Shown: positions 1-7,147 of the stretch, piece after piece | How the letters are laid out: each line of letters begins with the position of its first letter | Position numbering within the stretch: position 1 is the stretch's first letter | Source of the DNA: CAYQQU01 sp964419545 | Lineage (GTDB): Bacteria > Bacteroidota > Bacteroidia > Chitinophagales > Saprospiraceae | NCBI GenBank assembly: GCA_964419545.1 | Contig: CAYQQU010000110.1 | Location: 1 to 12,652, forward strand | Reading direction: 5' to 3' | DNA length: 12,652 bases | Notes under the pieces: generated by a model | What the model was told of the DNA's origin: nothing | Seen by the model: only the letters and a program-made list of their open reading frames with translations | Database searches by the model: none | Program-made: the position numbers and the translations under genes

Positions 1-6
1 ATAGTT

Positions 7-21
7 CGTCCCGCTGGGACG
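7..21. repeat. Short perfect hairpin near window edge
   Basis: A 6-bp GC-rich stem (CGTCCC / GGGACG) with a 3-nt GCT loop. It has no T-run after it on the plus strand, so it is not a canonical intrinsic terminator. It could be the 3' hairpin of an upstream transcript or a fragment of a dispersed palindromic repeat cut by the window edge. The sequence shows only the symmetry; its function is unknown. Confidence 0.35.
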
Positions 22-94
22 TGAGCATAACCATGTTTCAAACCGAGAATTGCTGACTTTTTCGATTGAAAAGATCTTAAATCAATATTCCTAA

Positions 95-1066
95 ATGGCC
101 GATATCCAAAAAGTAAACACGTCCAACACTAAGGCGCAGATCCTCAAAGCTTACCGCGAGCTGGTTGCGGAATTGCAAAAGCAGACCGCCGATAACGCCG
201 CCCTCAAACGCGAACTGGAGAAGAAACGCGAAGTGGTGAGCAAAGCGGAAAAAGCGACTGAAGTCGCCGCCCCCCAGAGCATCGCCCTCATCCGCAAGGC
301 GCTCAACGATCAGCTCGACGAACTGGAGCGCAGCCTGGCCGGCGAACAACAGAAGTTCCAGGAGCTGCAGGCCGCCATCGCCCTGGAAGAAAAAGAACTG
401 GAAAACGTCTACCAGATCAAAAAAGAAGCGGAGAGCCTCGACGCACTCGTGCTCAGCCACAAACAGGCCAAAGAAAAACTGGAACGCGAAATGGCCGACC
501 GCAAAGCTGCTCTCGAGGCGGAGATGGCCGACACCAAACGGAAGTGGCAGCGCGAACAGGATGAGTACGACTATAAGCTGAAAGTGCAACGCCGCAAAGA
601 GTCGGACGAATACGCCGAAAAGAAGGCCAAACAGGAAAAAGAACTGGCTGAACAACGGACCGCCTTCGAGAAAGAAGTAACCGAACGGGAAAAAGCCCTC
701 GCCACCAGCGAACAGGAACTGACCGACCTGCGCGAAGCCGCCGCCCAGTTTGAGACGCGCCTCCAGGAAGCCGTCGCAGCGCGCGAACAGCTCGTCACCG
801 AACGCCTCACCAAAGAGTTCGAATACCAGCAAAAACTACAGGCCAAAGACCTCGAAGCGGAGCTCCAACTCGCCAAACAGGAGATCAACAGCCTCAAAGC
901 CAATATCAAAGAACAACAGGAACTGATCGCCAGCCTCACCTCCCGCTCGGATAGCGCAACCCAGCAAGTGAAGGATATCGCACTGAAGGCGATCGAAAAT
1001 GCGGGGACGCGGATGGAACGGCCGTATTATCCGGAGCGGGGGGCATCGGAGGAAAAAGGGGGGTAA
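95..1066 (+). CDS. Coiled-coil protein of unknown function
   Basis: I do not recognise a named family. The 323-residue product begins with a short segment (about residues 10-35, KAQILKAYRELVAELQKQ) that reads as an amphipathic helix. A small break at roughly 55-65 (AAPQSIAL) follows, and then about 210 residues very rich in Glu, Lys, Gln, Ala and Leu, with heptad-like spacing, which should form a long coiled coil. The last 25 residues are Pro/Gly-rich and probably disordered. There is no signal peptide and no membrane segment, so a cytoplasmic structural or scaffold role is likely. The ATG at 95 has no clear Shine-Dalgarno and is preceded by AT-rich DNA, as is common in Bacteroidota. The gene is GC-rich (38 of 60 bases in 241-300) like manC downstream. 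The long open minus-strand frame opposite it is explained by its biased codon content. Confidence 0.85.
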   Translation: MADIQKVNTSNTKAQILKAYRELVAELQKQTADNAALKRELEKKREVVSKAEKATEVAAPQSIALIRKALNDQLDELERSLAGEQQKFQELQAAIALEEKELENVYQIKKEAESLDALVLSHKQAKEKLEREMADRKAALEAEMADTKRKWQREQDEYDYKLKVQRRKESDEYAEKKAKQEKELAEQRTAFEKEVTEREKALATSEQELTDLREAAAQFETRLQEAVAAREQLVTERLTKEFEYQQKLQAKDLEAELQLAKQEINSLKANIKEQQELIASLTSRSDSATQQVKDIALKAIENAGTRMERPYYPERGASEEKGG

Positions 1067-1078
1067 TTGTATTGTATA

Positions 1079-1211
1079 ACTAGTGGTGTGTAACAAAAAT
1101 TTTTGCTGATCCTTTCTTGAAAGGAAACGCTTTTAATTACTGAAAATCAACTTTTTAAATTGAGCACTCAGCAAAAATTTTTACAAGGAACTTGTGTTAC
1201 ACACCACTAGT
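1079..1211. mobile_element. MITE-like interrupted palindrome (133 bp)
   Basis: The left arm 1079-1109 and right arm 1168-1211 are reverse complements over 31 bases: 16 outer bases (ACTAGTGGTGTGTAAC) and 15 inner bases (AAAAATTTTTGCTGA). The right arm carries an extra 13 nt (1183-1195) between the two blocks. The 58-bp centre contains a small palindrome, CCTTTCTTGAAAGG, at 1111-1124. There is no reading frame inside. Both ends carry ACTAGT, which is itself palindromic, so it may be the tip of the inverted repeat or a target duplication around a CTAG-type target. Size, AT-richness, terminal symmetry and lack of coding capacity suggest a non-autonomous miniature transposable element. It could also act as a bidirectional transcription stop between the flanking genes. 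The symmetry is seen directly; mobility is inferred. Confidence 0.6.
1183..1195. repeat. 13-nt mini-hairpin inserted in the right arm
   Basis: ACAAGGAACTTGT forms a 5-bp stem (ACAAG / CTTGT) with a GAA loop. It sits exactly at the junction of the outer and inner blocks of the right arm of the surrounding palindrome and is absent from the left arm, where the two blocks touch. Confidence 0.7.
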
Positions 1212-1213
1212 AG

Positions 1214-1273
1214 TTTCCATTTAACTTAGTTATTTTGAAAGTCGATTTTACAAATAACTAAGTTAAATGGAAA
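1214..1273. repeat. 22-bp perfect inverted repeat over the ATPase start codon
   Basis: Bases 1214-1235 are the exact reverse complement of 1252-1273, separated by a 16-nt spacer (1236-1251). The right arm includes the ATG at 1267-1269 and the next four coding bases. If transcription starts upstream of 1214, the mRNA would fold into a 22-bp stem hiding the start codon. If it starts in the spacer, the arms would instead be a DNA-level operator. A poor match to the Bacteroidota -7 element (TTATTTTG at 1230-1237 against TAnnTTTG) lies in the left arm and spacer, without a convincing -33 partner. The element begins two bases after the preceding palindrome ends. Confidence 0.8.
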
Positions 1274-2532
1274 TTAGACGCGATTTGCTCCCCGAACTGA
1301 CGGATCACCTTAACCAAAAGGAAATGACCCTCCTGATCGGCCCACGCCAGGCCGGTAAAACCACCTTACTGCAGGCGCTGCAAGCTGATCTGGAAGCAAA
1401 AGGGGAAACCACCCTCTTTTTCAATTTGGATAAAGAATCGGACTTTGCTTATTTTACTCGCCAGATCACCCTATTGAAAAAGCTTGCGCTGGAGGCAAAA
1501 CCTGACCGAAAGCTATACGTTTTCATCGATGAGATCCAGCGGAAAGAAGATGCCGGTCGTTTCATGAAGGGTATCTACGATCAAGACCTGCCCTACAAAT
1601 TCATCCTCTCCGGTTCGGGCAGCCTGGAGTTAAAAGAAAAGATCCAGGAATCAATGGCCGGTCGCAAGCGACTCTTCGAGTTGTCGCCGGTTACCTTTAA
1701 AGAATTTTTGGATTATCGCACCGGCTATCGTTTCGCCGACCGCTTGGCTGACTGGACGGAAGTCGAAACTTCGGAAAGCGAACAACTCTTACTCGAATAC
1801 CTAAATTATGGCGGCTATCCCCGCGTAGTGACCGCCAATCGGGCGGAAGAAAAGGTGGATACCCTCAATGAAATTCTCCAAAGCTACTTGTTGCGGGATA
1901 TTTACCAATTGCTGAACCTCGACCGGCCGGATCAATTTTCCTTGTTACTGCGGTTGGTTGCCAACCGAGCCGGCCAGCCCATAAACTATTCCAGTCTGTC
2001 CCGAGAAGTGGGCTTATCTACGCCCACGCTGAAAAAATACCTTTGGTACGCAGAAAGAACATTTATCCTGACCGGCATCACACCTTTTTTCCGCAATCCC
2101 GAGAAAGAGCTGGTAAAAGCCCCTAGTTATTATTACCGAGACCTGGGGCTTCGCAATTTTAATTTACAACGCACCGGAAAGATCCGGCATCTTTCGGAAG
2201 ACGGCTTTCTCTTCCAAAATTTCATCTTTTTACAGCTCTACGAACATTTTCATTCCGTAACCCAGCCCGTAAAATACTGGCGGACGCAACAAAAAACAGA
2301 AATCGACTTCATTCTGGAGCGAGGCGTAAAACCGTTGCCGATCGAAGTAAAAAGCAGCGCGCTTTCCCGCCCTACCCTAGCCCGGGCGCTGCGAAGTTTT
2401 ATCCAACAATACCAGCCGGAAGAAGCCTGGGTGATCAACCTGCGCCTGCGCCACGAAATGAAAATCGACCAGACGCGTGTCCGCTTTTTACCGTGGTGGA
2501 ATCTTATTTTTCTGAATTCTTCAGCCGCCTAA
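1267..2532 (+). CDS. AAA+ ATPase with C-terminal DUF4143 / nuclease-like domain
   Basis: This 421-residue protein has the order typical of the bacterial ATP-binding DUF4143 family. It has a Walker A GPRQAGKTT at 25-33 and a Walker B LYVFIDEIQ at 83-91 with D88 and E89. A sensor-1-like FILSGSGS lies at 112-119, followed by the family signature GRKRLFELSPVTFKEF from about 132. A winged-helix-like middle (about 225-260) comes next, then a C-terminal restriction-endonuclease-like fold with D347 and E360-V-K362 in the PD-(D/E)xK arrangement. The family is common and often horizontally spread; its cellular role is poorly known, with suggestions of DNA metabolism or defence. The ATG at 1267 lies inside a 22-bp inverted repeat. 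Locally the gene is less GC-rich than its neighbours (24 of 60 in 2221-2280), which together with the flanking palindromes suggests acquisition. It is probably unrelated to the polysaccharide genes that follow. Confidence 0.9.
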   Translation: MEIRRDLLPELTDHLNQKEMTLLIGPRQAGKTTLLQALQADLEAKGETTLFFNLDKESDFAYFTRQITLLKKLALEAKPDRKLYVFIDEIQRKEDAGRFMKGIYDQDLPYKFILSGSGSLELKEKIQESMAGRKRLFELSPVTFKEFLDYRTGYRFADRLADWTEVETSESEQLLLEYLNYGGYPRVVTANRAEEKVDTLNEILQSYLLRDIYQLLNLDRPDQFSLLLRLVANRAGQPINYSSLSREVGLSTPTLKKYLWYAERTFILTGITPFFRNPEKELVKAPSYYYRDLGLRNFNLQRTGKIRHLSEDGFLFQNFIFLQLYEHFHSVTQPVKYWRTQQKTEIDFILERGVKPLPIEVKSSALSRPTLARALRSFIQQYQPEEAWVINLRLRHEMKIDQTRVRFLPWWNLIFLNSSAA

Positions 2533-2559
2533 TCAAAAAATTGTAACCTTCCTGTCCAC

Positions 2560-2586
2560 ACATCGTTCCTCAAATCAGAACGATGT
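2560..2586. promoter_or_regulatory. 9-bp hairpin in the leader of manC
   Basis: ACATCGTTC (2560-2568) pairs perfectly with GAACGATGT (2578-2586) around a 9-nt loop. It lies between the ATPase stop and the manC start, ending 29 nt before the ATG at 2616. There is no T-tract after it, so it is not a standard intrinsic terminator. It could be an operator, a leader hairpin, or a weak terminator for the ATPase transcript. Confidence 0.45.
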
Positions 2587-2615
2587 ATTGAATACCCTAT
2601 AGACTTCCAGCACCA

Positions 2616-3704
2616 ATGAAAGATAATCACACTTACGTAGCCATCATGGCCGGCGGCGTCGGCTCCCGCTTCTGGCCGGCCAGCCGCACCTCCATGCCCA
2701 AACAGTTTCTGGACATCCTGGGCGTGGGCAAGTCGCTCATTCGGTTGACCTTTGAGCGCTTTTTGCAACTCTGTCCGGCGGAAAACATCTACATCGTCAC
2801 CAATGCGCAGTACCACGCACTCGTCAAAGAACACCTCCCGGAGCTGACCGACCAGCAGATCCTATTGGAGCCTTCGCGCAATAATACCGCGCCCTGCGTG
2901 GCCTATACCGCCTTGAAATTGCACGCCCTCGATCCGGATGCCAACCTGGTGGTCGCTCCTTCTGACCACATCATCCTGGACGAAGCCAACTTCATCGCCA
3001 CCCTCCGGAACGGACTGGCTTTCACCGACGCCAATGACGCGTTACTCACACTGGGCATTGAACCGACCCGACCGGATACGGGATATGGCTATATCGAGGT
3101 CGAAAGCAGCCAACCACAACAGGGGGAAGTATACCCGGTAGCCTCCTTCCGCGAAAAGCCGGACCTGGAGACCGCCAAATCCTACCTCGCCGCCGGCAAC
3201 TATTTCTGGAACGCCGGCATTTTCCTCTGGAAAGTAGACAAGCTGTTGCGGGCCTTCCAAAAACACGCCGGCGAGATCTACCGGATCCTGTCTGCCGAAA
3301 CCAGTGTTTTCAATACGGAAGCCGAACAAGCCTTCATCGACCGCACCTACCCCACCACGCCGAGCATCAGCATCGACTACGCCATCATGGAAAAGGCAGA
3401 CAATGTGTACACCATCCCCTCCGCCTTCGGCTGGAGCGACCTCGGCACCTGGGCCTCCCTGCACGCGGAAAGCGACAAGGACGCCGCCGGCAACGTGATC
3501 CAGGGAAAACGAGTATGGGCGCCCGGCCTGCGCAATACCCTGGTGCGCGCACCGGAAGAAAAACTGGTGGTGCTGGGCGGACTCGACGACTACATCGTGG
3601 TCGACGAAGGAGATATCCTGCTGGTATGGCCCAAGTCGCGGGAACAGGAGATCAAAAAGGTGACGGGGGAGATAAAGGAAAAATTCGGAAAGGACTGGCT
3701 TTAG
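2616..3704 (+). CDS. manC: Mannose-1-phosphate guanylyltransferase
   Basis: It makes GDP-mannose from mannose-1-phosphate and GTP in the cytoplasm, feeding mannose, fucose, rhamnose or related GDP-sugars into polysaccharide synthesis. The 362-residue protein shows the nucleotidyltransferase signature GGVGSRFWP at 13-21 with PKQF at 28-31. It also has EPSRNNTAPC at 85-94, APSDH at 114-118, GIEPTRPDTGYGY at 147-159, FREKPD at 178-183 and YFWNAGIFLW at 196-205. The length matches the single-domain form; the C-terminal phosphomannose isomerase domain of the roughly 480-residue bifunctional enzymes is absent. There is no clear Shine-Dalgarno before the ATG, and alternative starts would cut into the glycine loop region. 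The next gene begins 64 bp downstream with its own likely promoter. The assignment is secure; which GDP-sugar is finally used cannot be told from this window. Confidence 0.95.
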   Translation: MKDNHTYVAIMAGGVGSRFWPASRTSMPKQFLDILGVGKSLIRLTFERFLQLCPAENIYIVTNAQYHALVKEHLPELTDQQILLEPSRNNTAPCVAYTALKLHALDPDANLVVAPSDHIILDEANFIATLRNGLAFTDANDALLTLGIEPTRPDTGYGYIEVESSQPQQGEVYPVASFREKPDLETAKSYLAAGNYFWNAGIFLWKVDKLLRAFQKHAGEIYRILSAETSVFNTEAEQAFIDRTYPTTPSISIDYAIMEKADNVYTIPSAFGWSDLGTWASLHAESDKDAAGNVIQGKRVWAPGLRNTLVRAPEEKLVVLGGLDDYIVVDEGDILLVWPKSREQEIKKVTGEIKEKFGKDWL

Positions 3705-3716
3705 GTTTCCTTTCGC

Positions 3717-3747
3717 TTGGCAGAGCCTGGCTGCAACCTTACCTTTG
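3717..3747 (+). promoter_or_regulatory. Bacteroidota-type promoter before the glycosyltransferases
   Basis: TACCTTTG at 3740-3747 matches the Bacteroidota -7 consensus TAnnTTTG, and TTG at 3717-3719 lies 20 nt upstream as a -33 element. Transcription would begin near 3754, giving a leader of about 15 nt before the ATG at 3769. The motif match is direct; activity is inferred. Confidence 0.45.
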
Positions 3748-3768
3748 TCTTCCGACATCTAGCCTAAT

Positions 3769-4935
3769 ATGCAGAAAACTATCGCCCTGGTGGCCAATAC
3801 CACCTGGAATATTTACAATTTCCGGCTGAGCCTGATGCGGCGCCTCAAGCAGCAGGGATACCGGGTACTCGTCATCGCCCCCGTCGATGAGTACATCCAC
3901 TATCTCAACGACCGCGTATGCGACCGGCATATTCCGCTGCACTGGTTGCGCCCCCAAACCCACAACCCCTTGTCTGACCTGCTGCTCCTCCGGGAGCTGT
4001 ACCGCATCTACCGGCGGGAGCGCCCCGACCTGGTGCTGCATTACACCATTAAACCCAACATCTACGGCAGCGTAGCGGCCCGCTCCCTGAGCATTCCCGG
4101 CATCGCTACCGTCACCGGGCTCGGCTATACTTTTCTGCACCAATCGCTGCCCAACCGGCTGGTGCGCCCCCTGTACCGGCAAGCCCTGCGGGGCGTGGCC
4201 CGCGTACTTTTCCACAACCCCGACGACCGGGCCCTCTTCATCGCGGAAGGGCTGACCAGCCCGCAGCAAAGCGAGGTCGTACCCGGCTCGGGCGTCAACA
4301 CCAACTTCTTCCGGCCGCTGCCCCAGCCGGCAGGCAACCGCCACCTGTTCCTCTTCATCGGCCGCTTGCTGGCCGACAAAGGGCTGCGGGAATTCGTAGC
4401 GGCCGCCCGTACCCTGCGCGCCCAAAACGCCGAAGTCGAATGCTGGGTGGTTGGCGAACTGAGCCCCGACAACCCGGCGGCTATCCCCCAGGAAGAAGTC
4501 TTCGAATGGGTAGAAAAACAATACATCCATTACGTCGGCAGAGCGCGCGACGTCCGCCCCTACATCAAAAGAGCCTGCGCCCTGGTATTGCCCTCCTACC
4601 GGGAAGGCATGCCGCGGGCCGTACTGGAAGCCATGTCGATGGGCAAACCCATCATCACCACCAACGTACCGGGCTGCCGCGAGACGGTGGTGCACGGGAA
4701 GAACGGCTTCCTGACGCCGGCCGGCGACGCCCGGGCCCTGACGCTGGCCATGGAAGCTTTCCTCCAGCTCTCTGCCGCCGAACGGCAACAGTGGGGCGTT
4801 TTCAGCCGGGCAAAGGTGAAACGGGAATTTGATGATTATATCGTAAGCAAACAGTACCTGCGGCTGGCCGAACAATTGCTGGGCGAAAAAGCCGCGGCTC
4901 CGGCGCCCGCCCCTACCAGCGCGCCCGCATTGTGA
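3769..4935 (+). CDS. GT4-family glycosyltransferase
   Basis: A 388-residue GT-B-fold retaining glycosyltransferase acting at the cytoplasmic membrane face on a lipid-linked glycan. The N-terminal domain starts with IALVANTTWNIYNFRLSL, the opening seen in PglA/galactosyltransferase-like GT4 enzymes, and contains TGLGYTF near 120. The C-terminal domain has the FIGRLLADKGLREF strand-loop and the donor-binding EX7E motif in REGMPRAVLEAMSMGKPI, with E279 and E287. The protein ends in an Ala/Pro-rich tail (about 373-388) that is unlikely to be part of the fold. GC content is high. Its TGA overlaps the GTG start of the next gene by four bases (GTGA), so the two should be translationally coupled. The family is secure; donor and acceptor sugars cannot be assigned, although the PglA-like start makes an N-acetylhexosamine or hexose donor plausible. 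Confidence 0.92.
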   Translation: MQKTIALVANTTWNIYNFRLSLMRRLKQQGYRVLVIAPVDEYIHYLNDRVCDRHIPLHWLRPQTHNPLSDLLLLRELYRIYRRERPDLVLHYTIKPNIYGSVAARSLSIPGIATVTGLGYTFLHQSLPNRLVRPLYRQALRGVARVLFHNPDDRALFIAEGLTSPQQSEVVPGSGVNTNFFRPLPQPAGNRHLFLFIGRLLADKGLREFVAAARTLRAQNAEVECWVVGELSPDNPAAIPQEEVFEWVEKQYIHYVGRARDVRPYIKRACALVLPSYREGMPRAVLEAMSMGKPIITTNVPGCRETVVHGKNGFLTPAGDARALTLAMEAFLQLSAAERQQWGVFSRAKVKREFDDYIVSKQYLRLAEQLLGEKAAAPAPAPTSAPAL

Positions 4936-6212
4936 AACTGCTGTTCCTCGCCTACTATTTTCCGCCGGTATGGACGCCCGGCAACGTGCGCCGCTACCAC
5001 TTTTACCGGGAAGCACAAAAATACTTCGACGACATCCACGTCATCACCACGAGCAACCGCCGGTGGATGGCCACCGACGAAACCTTGCAGCTGCCGGCAC
5101 ACCACCTGACCGAGGCGCCCGCCTGGGACCTGCGCCGCCTCAACCTGGGCCGGAAGCCGAAAGATCCTACCGTACCGGCGCGATACAAAAAACATCCCCT
5201 TTTTCACCGGCTGCGCCGCTGTACGGACAGCTTCCCGTTTAATATTTTCCTCGACGACGGCGGGCCCGTCTATATTCACCAGGCCTACCGCGCCGGCGCC
5301 CGACTGGTGGCGGAGGCAGGGATCACCCACCTCTTCTCCTCCTTCCGGCCGTACGCCGATCACCTGGTCGCCTATCGCCTCAAAAAAAAATACCCCCACC
5401 TGTACTGGATCGCCGATTTCCGCGACCTGCCCGTCGACCCCATACGCCGCAACGTGATCTGGCCCGCCGTTCAGCGCCGCCGGCAACGACACATCCTGCG
5501 CCGGGCCGACCTGGTAACCGCCGTATCGGAAGGCCAAAAACAGCAGCTGGCAAAGCTGGCGCCACGGGTGGCGGTGTTGAGGAATGGGATTGGGGAGCTG
5601 GAAGAACCGGTCCCGGCAATCATGCTCCCGGATCGCTTCACCATCGCTTATACCGGTTCACTTTACCCCGAATTGCAACAAATAAGCCTTCTCGGACAAG
5701 CCCTGCAGGCCCTGCTGCATAGCCGTGAATTGCAAAAAAGCGATTTCCAACTGATTTATGCCGGAAAAGACGGCGAAATATGGGACCGATGGATGGCAGC
5801 CTACGGTCTGCAAGCTCTTTCAGAAAACAAGGGGCCGGTGAGTAGGGCAAAAGCCCGGCAAATCCAAAGCCGATCCCATCTCAACCTGTTGCTGACCTGG
5901 ACGGCGCCCGGTTATTCGGGCGTACTAACCAGCAAGCTAATGGAATATCTGGCGGCGCAACGGGAAATACTGGCTTTGGTGAATGGCCCTACCGATCCGG
6001 AGCTGGCCTCCCTTTTGGAGGGCTCCGGCGCCGGCGCCATTTTTCATCAACACCACAGCCCGGCAGCCCTTGCCAAATGGCTACTAAAACGTATCATGGC
6101 CTGGAAAACTGACTATACGCTGATTTCCCGAGTAGACAATGAAAAGTTGAATCCTTTTTTTTGGTCGTCACAGATGCAAAACTTCATTGATCGGGTAGTC
6201 AACCCAGGTTAA
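4932..6212 (+). CDS. Glycosyltransferase, GT4-like (mosaic composition)
   Basis: A 426-residue GT-B-type glycosyltransferase. The N-terminal half opens with KLLFLAYYFPPVWTPGNVR, typical of WbuB-like enzymes; DFRDLPVDP and DLVTAVSEGQ follow. The C-terminal domain begins at about residue 234 with FTIAYTGSLYP and ends with the donor-site region SGVLTSKLMEYLAAQREILAL. The usual EX7E pair is not obvious there, so the enzyme may be an EX7E-degenerate member. The start is GTG at 4932, overlapping the previous stop; an ATG further in would lose the first beta strand. GC content falls abruptly near 5640 (45 of 60 in 5461-5520, 28 of 60 in 5641-5700), exactly between the two domains. A run of nine A residues lies at 5392-5400. 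The TAA stop shares bases with the stop of the opposite-strand gene. Sugar specificity is unknown. Confidence 0.88.
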   Translation: MKLLFLAYYFPPVWTPGNVRRYHFYREAQKYFDDIHVITTSNRRWMATDETLQLPAHHLTEAPAWDLRRLNLGRKPKDPTVPARYKKHPLFHRLRRCTDSFPFNIFLDDGGPVYIHQAYRAGARLVAEAGITHLFSSFRPYADHLVAYRLKKKYPHLYWIADFRDLPVDPIRRNVIWPAVQRRRQRHILRRADLVTAVSEGQKQQLAKLAPRVAVLRNGIGELEEPVPAIMLPDRFTIAYTGSLYPELQQISLLGQALQALLHSRELQKSDFQLIYAGKDGEIWDRWMAAYGLQALSENKGPVSRAKARQIQSRSHLNLLLTWTAPGYSGVLTSKLMEYLAAQREILALVNGPTDPELASLLEGSGAGAIFHQHHSPAALAKWLLKRIMAWKTDYTLISRVDNEKLNPFFWSSQMQNFIDRVVNPG

Positions 6213-7147
6213 CAGCGCCCGGTAAGCAGCAACTTCCCGGCTTCTATCCAACGATTAGCCCCTTTGTACAATTGAAAATAAGGCGTGGGCGCCGCGCCGA
6301 AAGCTTTATTAACTATTGCAATTGCGGGCAACATGCTCCCGCAAAAATCAAGGACGGAACAATGAGCCGGCACATGCCGCACTTCTTCTTCTACCAACAA
6401 CTGATAGGCGCCGCTGGACCGGCGGGCAGGGTCTGTTCCGGCGATCAGTTGGTAGGCGCAGGCATGATCCCAAAGCAAGAGCAACCCGGCATGCGCCACG
6501 CCGTCCGGCCCTTCCGCTAGTAACATCATTCCACAGCCAGCCTCATGAACGGCGGCCCACAACTTTTCCCACAAGCCCCGGCGAAAAGGCGCAGACCGGT
6601 TTTGGTGCTCAAAAGTTTTCCGCACCAACCGGAACAATAGTTCGGGTTCATCGGTCTCTCTGATGATTATCCCTTGCTTTTTGGCTTTGCGAATCTTTTG
6701 ACGAACATCCGGCCGGAATCTTTCAATCACCTCATTCCGGTCTGCCGGTAAGAGCAATTGATGGGTATAGCGAGTGGTCTGCCGGTAACCCGCCCAATAA
6801 AAAGGAAGCCAGTTATTGTATCCGGCCCGCCAGGTTTGGTTGAAGTACCAATTTGCCGGAACAGTTTCCGCTAGCTCTCTTAAGTATCGCTCCTCTTTTG
6901 CTTTTTCCAAGATCCAAGGCCCCAGAAAAGGCGTCAGCGGCGGTTTGGTCATAACTGTCAGTCCCCATTTAACCTGAACCGGCAACGGCATGAAAGCGGC
7001 AGGTTTCCCCGAGGGGCCATCCGCCTTTAGAACGCCCCACCCTTCTTGGCCGCAAACGGCGTCCAACCACCAAGGCTGATGGAAAAAAGGAACGTCATTT
7101 GCGCCTCGACAAAAATCACGATATTGGAACTTCGTACTTGGGTCCAT
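6209..7147 (-). CDS. FemAB-like / GNAT-fold acyl- or aminoacyl-transferase
   Basis: A 312-residue protein of the FemAB/BioF2-like (Acetyltransf_6) group, which has two GNAT-like folds. Residues 1-130 form the first half (FFHQPWWLDAV, then PPLTPFLGPW at 69-78). The second half carries the family pattern RPDVRQKIRKAKKQG (145-159), LIAGTDPARRSSGAYQLL (234-251) and a C-terminal LDFCGSMLPAIAIVNKAFGA (266-285). There is no signal peptide or membrane helix. In sugar loci such enzymes are thought to transfer an acyl or aminoacyl group to a glycan or sugar precursor; the substrate here is unknown. It is the only minus-strand gene in the window. Its stop overlaps the convergent glycosyltransferase stop through TTAA (6209-6212), and its ATG (7145-7147) is 30 bp from the divergent amidotransferase start. 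Its promoter must therefore lie partly inside that neighbour. Confidence 0.85.
   Translation of the reverse strand: MDPSTKFQYRDFCRGANDVPFFHQPWWLDAVCGQEGWGVLKADGPSGKPAAFMPLPVQVKWGLTVMTKPPLTPFLGPWILEKAKEERYLRELAETVPANWYFNQTWRAGYNNWLPFYWAGYRQTTRYTHQLLLPADRNEVIERFRPDVRQKIRKAKKQGIIIRETDEPELLFRLVRKTFEHQNRSAPFRRGLWEKLWAAVHEAGCGMMLLAEGPDGVAHAGLLLLWDHACAYQLIAGTDPARRSSGAYQLLVEEEVRHVPAHCSVLDFCGSMLPAIAIVNKAFGAAPTPYFQLYKGANRWIEAGKLLLTGRC

Noticed and set aside
77..832. Long minus-strand frame opposite the coiled-coil gene
   Set aside because: Its product is almost entirely Phe, Leu and Gly, which is the reverse image of Glu/Lys/Gln-rich codons. It has no recognisable domain and the plus-strand gene explains the frame.
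1111..1124. CCTTTCTTGAAAGG as a terminator for the coiled-coil gene
   Set aside because: The stem is only 6 bp with a 2-nt loop, too tight for a stable RNA hairpin, and no T-run follows. It is better seen as part of the larger palindrome.
3739..5016. 425-codon minus-strand frame across the GT4 gene
   Set aside because: It is a high-GC shadow frame: low-complexity Gly/Ala/Val/Gln product with no family signature, fully covered by a clear glycosyltransferase.
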